Below, piece after piece: positions 56,732-64,000 of a stretch of 64,000 nucleotides of DNA. The stretch is from Glaciimonas soli. Lineage in GTDB: Bacteria > Pseudomonadota > Gammaproteobacteria > Burkholderiales > Burkholderiaceae_D. Under the pieces are notes generated by a model. That model was not told the DNA's origin. It did not search any database and saw only the letters and a program-made list of their open reading frames with translations. The translations under genes were made by a program, and so were the position numbers. The stretch covers positions 124,001-188,000 of the forward strand of contig NZ_WINI01000003.1 of assembly GCF_009497155.1 (NCBI RefSeq). The letters run 5' to 3'. The number at the start of each line of letters is the position of its first letter. Positions within the stretch are counted from its first letter, which is position 1.

Positions 56732-57053
56732 GAAGTAAGCCGATAGGCCGGATTCTGTTACGACACTCAGGCTTGCGCCCTCGCGTTATGACAACCATTC
56801 CTCTAGGCGCTGAATTACTCCAGCGCTCAAGCTCTCTACCCGCACGCTCCGCGAGCAACATCAACGCGTGCCTATTTGAGATTGCTCCGAGTGGAGGTTA
56901 CCGCGTTTCACCGTAACTTAATACGCTCGTCTCTGTGGCCCTATTCCTCGCCTCACGGCGGACGGCCATTAACCGTCACCCTGCTCTATGGAGTCCGGAC
57001 CTTCCTCCCGCCAACGCATTGCAACGCTGGCCAGCGGCTGTCTGGCTTACTTC
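56732..57053 (-). ncRNA. rnpB: RNase P RNA (type A)
   Basis: Catalytic RNA that trims tRNA 5' ends. On the minus strand it begins GAAGTAAGCCAGACAGCC and ends GGCTTACTTC; these ends form P1. Conserved parts visible are GGAGGAAGGTCCGGACTCC, the P4-type AGGGTGACGG and GAGGAATAGGGCCACAGAGA blocks, GGTGAAACGCGG, and CCGGCCTATCGGC near the 3' end. Length about 322 nt by this placement; true ends may differ by a few bases. Confidence 0.95.
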
Positions 57054-57325
57054 AAGCGGCATTCTACCTCAGTGACCCACTTGATGGGCAAAGCAATCAC
57101 GTAATGCGACATATCCAACGCTCAGGTAGCGATTAGAAACCTGTTTATCGATGCAAAAGCGTTACATGGACCGTCGCATTTCAATAGTCTCAAATGTTGC
57201 CTGCGACACATAAGTTGTCATATTAGGCTCTATAATGATTTTTATATCGTGTTCAATAGAAGTGTATTAGTTTGCATAGAACTATCCGTACCTATCAATA
57301 ATGCGCGCTATAACCTGGATTCCAA

Positions 57326-57901
57326 TTGACTATCAATGATCCACAACAGCTGAAAATATTGCTAGCAGCCATCGCTTGCAAAGATGAGCAAGCCTTCCGC
57401 TTACTATATGACACAACTTCGCCAAAACTGTTTGGCTTCGCCGTGCGTATATTAGTAAAGAAAGAGTGGGCGGAAGAAGTATTACAAGAGAGTTTTGTCA
57501 ACATTTGGAACCATGCCGACAGCTATCAGCCGCAATTAGCCGCACCCATGACATGGATGACGAAGATCGTCCGTAATAAAGCATATGACTTGCTGCGTCG
57601 CGTTGATGCGGTAGTTGAAATTGATGCTGACACCTTTGATCAGCAAGTTGTCGAAGCGCTGGAAAGTAAGGACCCAACACCAATTGAATCATTGCAGCTG
57701 AGCGATGATGCGAAAGCATTGGCACGCTGCTTTGCCTATTTGGAGGGATTGCACCGACAAGCAATAGCATTGGCCTTTTATCACGATATGTCACATAGCG
57801 AAGTAGCAAAACAAATGGCGTTGCCAATAGGTACGGTGAAGACCTGGATACGACGCGGATTAGAGCGTCTACGTCTTTGCCTGGAAAAAGCTGGGGCTTA
57901 A
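57326..57901 (+). CDS. ECF sigma factor (SigK-type)
   Basis: 191 residues. Region 2 is about 18-85 with AEEVLQESFVNIW and MTWMTKIVRNKAYDLLRR; region 4 is about 130-185 with AFYHDMSHSEVAKQMALPIGTVKTWIRRGL. Directly followed by an RskA-type anti-sigma gene, starting 1 bp after the stop, so this is the SigK/RpoE-like group controlled by a membrane anti-sigma. The start is TTG with no clear ribosome site, so it is uncertain; no in-frame ATG lies near. Confidence 0.92.
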   Translation: MTINDPQQLKILLAAIACKDEQAFRLLYDTTSPKLFGFAVRILVKKEWAEEVLQESFVNIWNHADSYQPQLAAPMTWMTKIVRNKAYDLLRRVDAVVEIDADTFDQQVVEALESKDPTPIESLQLSDDAKALARCFAYLEGLHRQAIALAFYHDMSHSEVAKQMALPIGTVKTWIRRGLERLRLCLEKAGA

Positions 57902-58621
57902 ATGAACATTCTACGCAATCCGGATTTGCGCGAAAAATTGAGTGCCGAATATGTACTTGGCACACTCAAGGGCGGCGCACGCCGACGCTTTGAAAGTTTG
58001 TTAAGTGAAAGTGCCCTATTAGAACAATGCGTCAGCGAGTGGCAAGATCGTCTATACCCATTATCTGAATTTTCTCCCGGCATTTCGCCTTCCCCTAAAG
58101 TGTGGGACAACATTCAGGCAAAGCTGAACTTGCCACTGCAAGAACAGAGAAAAACTCCAGCTAAGTCGTTCTGGAACAATTTGTATTTGTGGCGCAATGT
58201 CGGTCTGATATCAACCACTATTGCCACCGCCTTGCTAATTTTCCTCGTGGCAAAACCGTCTACTGAGATTTCGCCTCAGCCATCTTACGTAGCCATGCTA
58301 TCAGACGACAAGGCGCAACTTGCTGTAGTCCTCACCGGCAATCCGCAAACCCGGAAATTAGTCGTCAAAGTTATGGCAAGCCAAACGATACCAAGCGATA
58401 AGAGTCTGGAGCTGTGGGCAATATCAAAAGATGGCGTACCACGTGCGCTAGGCCTAGTTGCAGAGAACGGCACAATCACGTTGCCACTGCCTGAAAACAT
58501 TTCCACCAAGAATTTTACGATAATGGCAATTAGCTTAGAACCTAAAGGCGGCTCCCCCAATCCGAATGCGCCAACTGGTCCGATTCTATTCAAAGGAAAT
58601 TGGGCTGAAGTGTCAACATAA
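57902..58621 (+). CDS. RskA-type membrane anti-sigma factor
   Basis: 239 residues. The N-terminal sigma-binding part (about 1-85) has SAEYVLGTLKGGARRRFESLL; a single membrane helix lies at about 100-120 (VGLISTTIATALLIFLVA); the periplasmic part (about 125-239) has LELWAISKDGVPRALGLV, the RskA signature. It would hold the ECF sigma at the membrane until released by proteolysis. Starts immediately after the sigma gene, giving a two-gene operon. Confidence 0.92.
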   Translation: MNILRNPDLREKLSAEYVLGTLKGGARRRFESLLSESALLEQCVSEWQDRLYPLSEFSPGISPSPKVWDNIQAKLNLPLQEQRKTPAKSFWNNLYLWRNVGLISTTIATALLIFLVAKPSTEISPQPSYVAMLSDDKAQLAVVLTGNPQTRKLVVKVMASQTIPSDKSLELWAISKDGVPRALGLVAENGTITLPLPENISTKNFTIMAISLEPKGGSPNPNAPTGPILFKGNWAEVST

Positions 58622-58926
58622 CCACAGTAGTGACATCAAGCGATACGCTCTATTTTTCAGCGCAAAAGCTTTCTTGCGGGAGTTGCAGATATCAGACTAG
58701 AATCTGATGATTAAATTTTTATCATAAATTGCCCAGTAAACTTCTGCTCCGCAACAATCTAGATTAACTTGCAGAATAAAGCTGTAGCACGACGCAGCAG
58801 ATACATTGTTCGTCTGTGGAACGAACACAAGTAGCTTATAAGCCCTTATGCAGGGATGACTAGAAGGTATAGCGCGCAATTTTGCCAGGCTCAGCTTCTA
58901 TTTCGCAAAAAAGACATCTCAACATC
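58622..58926. other. 305-bp intergenic region, little seen
   Basis: Between the anti-sigma gene and marC-like gene. No terminator with a T-run found; one weak stem ATCAGA-CTAGAA-TCTGAT at 58691-58708. No coding frame of note. Confidence 0.55.
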
Positions 58927-59607
58927 ATGCAATATCACTTTCTCGCTTTTCTCAAAACCATCCTCTTTGTACTGGGTGCATTGCTGCCCATTATGAACCC
59001 GCCAGGCAACGCGCCAATTTTTCATTCACTCACATTCGGTGCTTCCGAGGCAACCCGCAACAAACTGGCATGGCGCGTGGCTGTCAATGCCTTTCTCCTG
59101 TTGGTTGGCGGCATGTTCATTGGCACTCATGTGCTCTCTTTCTTCGGCATTTCATTACCGGTAGTAAAAGTGGCTGGTGCTTTGGTTGTAGTTGCTATGT
59201 CATGGAAATTATTAACGTCAGAAGATACCGGTAAGATAGATTCCAACGTGCCAGAATCGCTGTGGACGACGGAGCTGGTGACCAAGAAGGCGTTTTACCC
59301 TATCACCTTTCCGTTTACGGTCGGACCCGGTTCGATCTCGGTAGCCATCACATTGGGAGCCGGCCTGAAAGACTCGTCTACGCCAATCGCCATCACACTT
59401 ATTGCGGCAGTCACGGCACTCCTCATCGCTGCGGCCACCGTGTATTTAAGTAACCGCTTCGCCGGCGTATTAGTGCGGATGCTGGGCGACACAGGTACCA
59501 CTGTCATGATGCGCATGTATGCGTTTATTCTGTTGTGCATAGGCGTACAAATTCTGTGGGATGGCATTACGGGCCTGGTGCTGCAGTTTCGCACGTTGAG
59601 CGGTTAA
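58927..59607 (+). CDS. MarC-family inner-membrane protein
   Basis: 226 residues from ATG 58927, six hydrophobic helices. LPIMNPPGNAPIFHSLT and PITFPFTVGPGSISVAI form the two repeated NP/GPG motifs of the MarC (UPF0056, NAAT) family. Function uncertain; once proposed in antibiotic resistance or amino acid transport, not established. A longer frame starts at 58882 but lacks support. Confidence 0.92.
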   Translation: MQYHFLAFLKTILFVLGALLPIMNPPGNAPIFHSLTFGASEATRNKLAWRVAVNAFLLLVGGMFIGTHVLSFFGISLPVVKVAGALVVVAMSWKLLTSEDTGKIDSNVPESLWTTELVTKKAFYPITFPFTVGPGSISVAITLGAGLKDSSTPIAITLIAAVTALLIAAATVYLSNRFAGVLVRMLGDTGTTVMMRMYAFILLCIGVQILWDGITGLVLQFRTLSG

Positions 59608-59692
59608 CAATGTTAAGGTTTATGCGCAATTAGTAAGTGCTGGCATTAAATGATAGGATAGGCTTTCTTCCAACTCTCTAAAGGAGAGCATT

Positions 59693-59842
59693 ATGATGAA
59701 AAAATTATTCGCAATTGCTGCCGTAATTGGCATGTTAGGTGCGTTATCAGCCTGCAATACTGTTAATGGCATGGGTAAAGACGTACAATCAGGCGGCCAA
59801 AAAGTTCAGGATGCCGCGCAAGATGTGCAGCAAAAAATGTAA
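59693..59842 (+). CDS. Entericidin-like small lipoprotein
   Basis: 49 residues: MMKKLFAIAAVIGMLGAL, then lipobox LSAC (C21). The mature part NTVNGMGKDVQSGGQKVQDA is typical of the entericidin A/B (EcnAB) family, ending QQKM. AGGAGA lies 7 nt before the ATG. In E. coli such lipoproteins affect stress-induced lysis; role here unknown. Ends before a strong terminator. Confidence 0.88.
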   Translation: MMKKLFAIAAVIGMLGALSACNTVNGMGKDVQSGGQKVQDAAQDVQQKM

Positions 59843-59860
59843 CAGACTCGTTGTAACGTG

Positions 59861-59919
59861 CATTAAGCAAGCATAAAAAAATCCGATCTTGTGTCGGATT
59901 TTTTTATGCTTGCTTAATG
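59861..59919. terminator. Bidirectional terminator with perfect 26-bp stem
   Basis: Arms of 26 bp (59861-59886 and 59894-59919) are exactly complementary: CATTAAGCAAGCAT at the base, then a run of seven A/T pairs and TCCGA/TCGGA at the loop. It serves the entericidin-like gene and the convergent enoyl-CoA hydratase gene. Confidence 0.95.
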
Positions 59920-59939
59920 CCGGAACGACTATATCAGCC

Positions 59940-60704
59940 TTACGAAAATTGACTGAAATCCGGTTTGCGTTTTTGAAAAAATGCTGTCATCGCTTCTCTC
60001 GCTTCCGGAGCGGTTAACATGCTGGCAAATTGCGCAATTTCTTCCGCCATGCGCTTATCTACTGCAGCCATTTGATCTGCTTTCATTAGCTTCTTGGATG
60101 CACGGATAGATGCTGCCGGCAAAGCTACTAACTTTTCCGTTTGCGCCTGAGCAAAAGCCAACAACTGATCTGCAGGCAAAACTTTGTTGACCAGCCCCAT
60201 TGCATGGGCCTCGGCTGCATCAAATGCTTCCCCTAGCAATAATTTCTCTGCAGCGCGCTGATACCCACTCAACTGCGGCAACAGCAAGCTGGACGCCGCT
60301 TCCGGGCACAACCCCAGTTGTGTGAACGGCATAGAAAACTTCGCATTATCGGCTGCGTATACCAAATCACAATGCAACAACATCGTCGTTCCGACACCGA
60401 CCGCAGCACCAGATACTGCGGCGACCAACGGCTTGCTGGCATGACTGATATCGTGCAAAAACTGGAACACAGGGCTGTCGCTGCCGCGCGGAGGATTTTT
60501 CATGAAATCCTCCAGATCATTACCCGCGCTAAATATCTGTGGCTGCCCTAAAAATAAAACTGCTCGCACCGCCGTGTCAGTTTCCGCATCTTGCAAAGCA
60601 TCAGCAATGGTTTGATACATCGCCGCAGTAATCGCATTTTTCTTTTCCAGGCGATTGAAGGTGATCGTCAATATGCCATTTTCTTTACTGGTCAAAATAT
60701 CCAT
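59940..60704 (-). CDS. Enoyl-CoA hydratase/isomerase family protein
   Basis: 254 residues. IFSAGNDLEDFMKNPP and VSGAAVGVGTTMLLHCDLVYA form the oxyanion hole. The catalytic glutamate pattern of true hydratases is incomplete: GLCPEAASSLLLPQ resembles the delta3,delta2-enoyl-CoA isomerase (PECI) branch. It lies downstream of the thiolase and FadN-type genes on the same strand, but the terminator-like stem and a repeat lie between, so it may be separate. Isomerase is the slightly favoured reading. Confidence 0.85.
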   Translation of the reverse strand: MDILTSKENGILTITFNRLEKKNAITAAMYQTIADALQDAETDTAVRAVLFLGQPQIFSAGNDLEDFMKNPPRGSDSPVFQFLHDISHASKPLVAAVSGAAVGVGTTMLLHCDLVYAADNAKFSMPFTQLGLCPEAASSLLLPQLSGYQRAAEKLLLGEAFDAAEAHAMGLVNKVLPADQLLAFAQAQTEKLVALPAASIRASKKLMKADQMAAVDKRMAEEIAQFASMLTAPEAREAMTAFFQKRKPDFSQFS

Positions 60705-60729
60705 TTACAACTCCTCATAAATTCAAATC

Positions 60730-60835
60730 AGGACTTACGCAAAACTGTCCAAATAACGCGTTTGCAAAAACCCGCCTTACATACACAGGACGGCAAGCGG
60801 GTTCAACGCCATTGGGGCAGTTTTGCATAAATCCT
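60730..60835. repeat. Inverted-repeat element, type A (copy 3)
   Basis: 106 bp. The ends AGGACTTACGCAAAACTGTC and GGGCAGTTTTGCATAAATCC (then T) pair with three mismatches. The core differs from the other type A copies but keeps ACGGCAAGCGG and TCAACGCC. It lies 26 bp upstream of the enoyl-CoA hydratase start and partly overlaps the region after the thiolase. Confidence 0.78.
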
Positions 60836-60844
60836 GCAGATAAA

Positions 60845-60880
60845 AAAAGCCGCACTGCATAGGCGGTACGGCTTTTTTCA
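60845..60880 (-). terminator. Terminator after the thiolase gene
   Basis: AAAAAGCCGCAC and GGTACGGCTTTTTT arms (G-T pairs allowed) flank a short loop; on the minus strand T-run follows. It separates the thiolase from the hydratase gene. Confidence 0.75.
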
Positions 60881-60896
60881 AAATAAATTCAAGCAA

Positions 60897-62093
60897 TTAC
60901 ATGCGCTCAAAAATTCCCGCAGCGCCCATACCGGTACCAACACACATCGTCACCATGCCGTACTTCTGATTACGACGACGGATACCGTGAATTGCCGTTG
61001 CTGCACGAATCGCGCCAGTTGCACCCAATGGATGACCCAATGCAATCGCACCACCCAGTGGATTGACTTTAGCTGGATCCAAACCGAGATCCTGAATCAC
61101 CGCCAACGCTTGTGCTGCAAATGCTTCGTTCAACTCGATCCAGTCGAGTTGATCTTGCGTAATGCCTGCTGCACGTAACGCTGCTGGAATCGCTTCTTTC
61201 GGGCCGATACCCATGATTTCCGGTGGCACACCGCGTACCGCGAACGATGCAAAACGTGCCAGTGGTGTCAGGTTAAATTGCTTCAGAATTTTTTCGCTGA
61301 CCAAAATCAATGCACCAGCGCCATCCGACATTTGCGAGCTATTACCAGCAGTGACGCTACCTTTAGCTGCAAATACCGCTTTCAGTTTAGCCAAGCCTTC
61401 CAGGCTCGAATCTGCACGTGCGCCTTCATCACGATCAACGGTACGATGTCCAATATCAATCTGGCCTGTTGCCAAATTAGGGAAACGCGTGATGATGTCG
61501 ACAGAAGTGGTTTCGTCTTTGAACTCGCCAGCCAGTTGACCGGCGATCGCGCGACGGTGTGACTCCAGCGCAAATGCATCTTGCGCTTCACGCGAAATTT
61601 TCCATTGCGTTGCCACTTTCTCAGCCGTCAATCCCATGCCGTATGCCATACCGATGTTTTCATCTTTGAAAACATCCATATTGACCGACGGATGAAAGCC
61701 CATCATTGGCACCATCGACATCGATTCTGCACCACCGGCAATCATCACATCAGCCTGACCAACGCGAATCCGATCTGCCGCCATGGCAATCGCAGTGATA
61801 CCCGATGCGCAATAACGATTGACTGTGACACCGCCGATGGTATTCGGCAAGCCTGCCAATAGCACTGCATTACGTGCCATGTTCAAGCCTTGCGCGCCTT
61901 CAGGAAAAGAGCAGCCGATGATGGCATCTTCGATCAGTTTAGGATCTAGGCCAGGAACTTGTGAAACTGCCGCTTGAATCGCACGCACCAACAAATCATC
62001 CGGGCGTGTGCCTTTAAACATACCACGTGGTGCCTTGCCGATAGGAGTACGAGTGGCGGCAACGATGTACGCGTCTTGAAGTTGTTTAGTCAT
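60897..62093 (-). CDS. Acetyl-CoA C-acyltransferase (thiolase, FadA-like)
   Basis: Last step of beta-oxidation. 398 residues. Catalytic C95 in VNRYCASGITAIAMAADRI; GGAESMSMVPMMGF; His in GGAIALGHPLGATGAIR; C-terminal MCVGTGMGAAGIF with the proton-donor cysteine. Follows the FadN-type gene by 19 bp, forming a beta-oxidation operon. Its preference for chain length is not visible; PaaJ-type thiolase is an alternative. Confidence 0.95.
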   Translation of the reverse strand: MTKQLQDAYIVAATRTPIGKAPRGMFKGTRPDDLLVRAIQAAVSQVPGLDPKLIEDAIIGCSFPEGAQGLNMARNAVLLAGLPNTIGGVTVNRYCASGITAIAMAADRIRVGQADVMIAGGAESMSMVPMMGFHPSVNMDVFKDENIGMAYGMGLTAEKVATQWKISREAQDAFALESHRRAIAGQLAGEFKDETTSVDIITRFPNLATGQIDIGHRTVDRDEGARADSSLEGLAKLKAVFAAKGSVTAGNSSQMSDGAGALILVSEKILKQFNLTPLARFASFAVRGVPPEIMGIGPKEAIPAALRAAGITQDQLDWIELNEAFAAQALAVIQDLGLDPAKVNPLGGAIALGHPLGATGAIRAATAIHGIRRRNQKYGMVTMCVGTGMGAAGIFERM

Positions 62094-62112
62094 TTAAAAA
62101 TCTCCGTGTAAT

Positions 62113-64000
62113 TTAGTTGCGTACAGGTTTGCCAGTTTGCATCATGCCCATGATGCGCTCTTGCGTTTTTGGATTGTTCAGCAATTCAACAAAAGCTTTA
62201 CGCTCCAAATCCAGCAACCATTGTTCGCTGACCACACTGCCATCATCGACGTCACCGCCACAGACGACTTCCGCAATCATGTAACCGAGTTTGTAATCAT
62301 GTGCCGAGATAAAACCGCCATCACGCATATTGACCAACTGCGCCATGATGGTCGCCAAACCGTTGCGGCCAACAACAGGAACGTTAGCCTTCAAATGTGG
62401 ACGATAGCCCGCATCAAACATCGCACGTGCTTCTACTTTCGCTACATGCAGCAATTCGTATGCGTTGAAAACGATAACGTCGCTTGATTTCAGGTAACCC
62501 AGCTTCTTCGCTTCGATGGCTGATTTCGAAACCACTGCAGTCGCCGCGTTCAAGAAATAATTTTTCAGGAATTGCAGTATGTCGTTGCCTTTTGCATCAT
62601 GCGCAGCACGCAGAGCCGCTTCTTTCAAGCCGCCACCTGCAGGGATCAAACCGACACCGACTTCAACCAAGCCGATATACGATTCCATCGCCACCACACG
62701 CTTGGCAGCGTGCAAAGACAATTCGCAACCACCACCCAGTGTTAATCCTGCAACTGCAGCCACTACTGGTACGCTGGCGTATTTCAAGTTCAAAAACGCT
62801 TGTTGCAACTCGGCCACCATAGGCTCAATCGCCTTGGCGCCACCCGACATGAACAAAGGCAGCATGGACTGCAAGTCCGCACCAGCCGAGAACGCGCCGC
62901 CATTGGCAGCATCGGCATGCCAGATCACCAAGCCTTTGAAATTTTTCTCAGCTTCAGCAATTGCCATTTTCAAACCAGCAATCACGCCTGGGCCGATGGT
63001 ATGCATTTTGGTTTTGAAAGAGATCACCAATACATCATCGTTTTGATGCCAGATGCGGACGGAGTCATCTTCAAAGAATGTTGTGCCTGCCGTAGCACCG
63101 TCAGCTACGCCTTCACCAACAACCGGCGCACGGAAAATCTGACGCTGATAAACCGGCAGCTCAGAACGTGCGACGTTGGCTTTCTTCGCTGGCGAATACG
63201 ATCCGTCAGCAGCGTGAACGCCAGTACGGCCATCGAATACCCAGCTTGGCAACGGCGCATTGCACAGTGCTTTGCCAGCGTCTATATCTTCTTTCACCCA
63301 GGTTGCAATTTGTTGCCAACCAGCGGCTTGCCAGATTTCGAATGGGCCGATCGCCCAGCCAAATCCCCAACGCATGGCGAAATCAACATCGCGCGCATTG
63401 TCGGCAATCGATTCCAAATGCACAGCAATGTAATGGAATCCATCGCGGAAGATAGCCCACAAAAATTGTGCTTGTGGATTAGTCGATTCGCGCAAAGCTT
63501 TCATGCGTTTTACCGGATCTTTATCTTTCAGGATGCGGGCGACAAAATCATCTGCCTTGCCACCGCCAACAACGTATTCGCCGGTTGCAGCATCAATACG
63601 CAAAATATCTTTGCCGACTTTTTTATAGAAACCCGCGCCGGTTTTTTGACCTAATGCACCTTTTTCTATCAGCTTGGCCAACAACGGTGGTGTTCCATAA
63701 ACACCGTAGAAAGGATCATCTTTCAAGGTATCTTGCATGGTCTTGATGACGTGACCCATGGTGTCCAAACCAACCACATCCGAGGTGCGGAAAGTACCTG
63801 ATTTTGCACGGCCCAATTTAGCACCGGTCAAATCATCCACAACATCGACTGACAAACCGAATTTTTCAGCTTGATTGAGTGTCGACAAGATGCCGAAAAC
63901 GCCGACGCGGTTAGCGATAAAGTTCGGCGTATCTTTGGCACGTACAACGCCTTTACCCAGTGTCGTAGTCAAGAAACCTTCCAACTGATCCAGAATCGCT
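62113..64000 (-). CDS. 3-hydroxyacyl-CoA dehydrogenase/enoyl-CoA hydratase (FadN-type), partial
   Basis: At least 628 residues; the start lies beyond the right edge. In order: end of the NAD-binding domain (DTPNFIANRVGVFG), 3-hydroxyacyl-CoA dehydrogenase C-terminal domains (GLDTMGHVIKTM, RWGFGWAIGPFEIW), then at the C-terminus an enoyl-CoA hydratase domain (AFSAGADLQSML, AGLTLGGGCELSLHA, GLIPAGGG with catalytic Glu in VEVGVGLIP). This dehydrogenase-first, hydratase-last order is the FadN layout, opposite to FadB/FadJ. Makes 3-ketoacyl-CoA for the thiolase next to it. Confidence 0.93.
   Translation of the reverse strand, partial: AILDQLEGFLTTTLGKGVVRAKDTPNFIANRVGVFGILSTLNQAEKFGLSVDVVDDLTGAKLGRAKSGTFRTSDVVGLDTMGHVIKTMQDTLKDDPFYGVYGTPPLLAKLIEKGALGQKTGAGFYKKVGKDILRIDAATGEYVVGGGKADDFVARILKDKDPVKRMKALRESTNPQAQFLWAIFRDGFHYIAVHLESIADNARDVDFAMRWGFGWAIGPFEIWQAAGWQQIATWVKEDIDAGKALCNAPLPSWVFDGRTGVHAADGSYSPAKKANVARSELPVYQRQIFRAPVVGEGVADGATAGTTFFEDDSVRIWHQNDDVLVISFKTKMHTIGPGVIAGLKMAIAEAEKNFKGLVIWHADAANGGAFSAGADLQSMLPLFMSGGAKAIEPMVAELQQAFLNLKYASVPVVAAVAGLTLGGGCELSLHAAKRVVAMESYIGLVEVGVGLIPAGGGLKEAALRAAHDAKGNDILQFLKNYFLNAATAVVSKSAIEAKKLGYLKSSDVIVFNAYELLHVAKVEARAMFDAGYRPHLKANVPVVGRNGLATIMAQLVNMRDGGFISAHDYKLGYMIAEVVCGGDVDDGSVVSEQWLLDLERKAFVELLNNPKTQERIMGMMQTGKPVRN

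Noticed and set aside
57053-57325. Possible small gene between rnpB and the ECF sigma gene
   Set aside because: Only short frames with no ribosome site; probably the sigma operon's promoter region.
62800-63654. 284-codon frame antisense to the FadN-type gene
   Set aside because: Long only because the opposite strand has codon bias that avoids stops; composition rich in Arg/His/Ser/Cys and no family resemblance.

Overview
The window is a 64-kb piece of a betaproteobacterial chromosome, most likely order Burkholderiales and probably family Oxalobacteraceae (Herminiimonas/Janthinobacterium-like). This is inferred from gene order (lolB-ispE-tRNA-Gln-prs-rplY-pth-ychF; ptsN-hprK-rapZ; rsmB-DUF4390-ntrY-ntrX; the ctaC-D-G-E cluster with SURF1, ctaA, ctaB and SCO), from protein families, and from moderate GC. 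No sequence comparison was run. It is mostly core genome, with no prophage, transposase, CRISPR or plasmid functions. Short non-coding inverted-repeat elements are scattered between genes.

Layout. 1-9 kb: start of an L-lactate permease gene (cut by the edge), queF, lipid A palmitoyltransferase pagP, the nitrogen-PTS/RNase-adapter group ptsN-hprK-rapZ, then mutY, a dynamin-like GTPase and mutM on the other strand. 9-16.7 kb: a TPR protein, lolB, ispE, tRNA-Gln, prs, rplY, pth, ychF. 16.8-28.8 kb: a more accessory part with a dicarboxylate symporter, an SMP-30 lactonase, a divergent sulfide:quinone oxidoreductase/persulfide dioxygenase-type pair, a secreted beta-propeller plus creatininase-like pair, an MFS/LysR divergent pair, a MOSC protein, ferredoxin, coaD and rsmD. 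29-35.5 kb: ftsY-ftsE-ftsX, an EamA exporter, a lipoprotein, a DUF1840 protein and an MFS transporter. 35.7-43.1 kb: rsmB, DUF4390, the ntrY-type kinase, a short ntrX-type regulator without an AAA+ domain, a CobW-like fragment protein, and rpoH preceded by a perfect CIRCE operator.

43-52.5 kb is one minus-strand respiratory block for an aa3-type cytochrome c oxidase whose subunit II carries a cytochrome c domain. It holds the structural genes (ctaC, ctaD, ctaE), copper delivery (ctaG, SCO, a second SCO-like protein), heme A synthesis (ctaA, ctaB), SURF1, and small membrane proteins, including a 35-residue gene at 49417-49524. 53-64 kb holds valine/fatty-acid oxidation genes (HIBCH-type hydrolase, acyl-CoA dehydrogenase, enoyl-CoA hydratase, thiolase, and a FadN-type bifunctional enzyme cut by the edge), a fasciclin protein, RNase P RNA, a SigK/RskA-type sigma/anti-sigma pair, a MarC protein and an entericidin-like lipoprotein.

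The most unusual signal is a set of about 90-110-bp elements with three kinds of terminal inverted repeats and related cores (13.9, 19.1, 38.0, 40.7, 49.6, 56.2 and 60.8 kb, plus a short relic at 37.2 kb). In several of them a small central hairpin appears to be kept by paired changes. One supplies the last codons of the sulfide:quinone oxidoreductase gene, and a remnant supplies the first codons of the longest ntrY reading frame.
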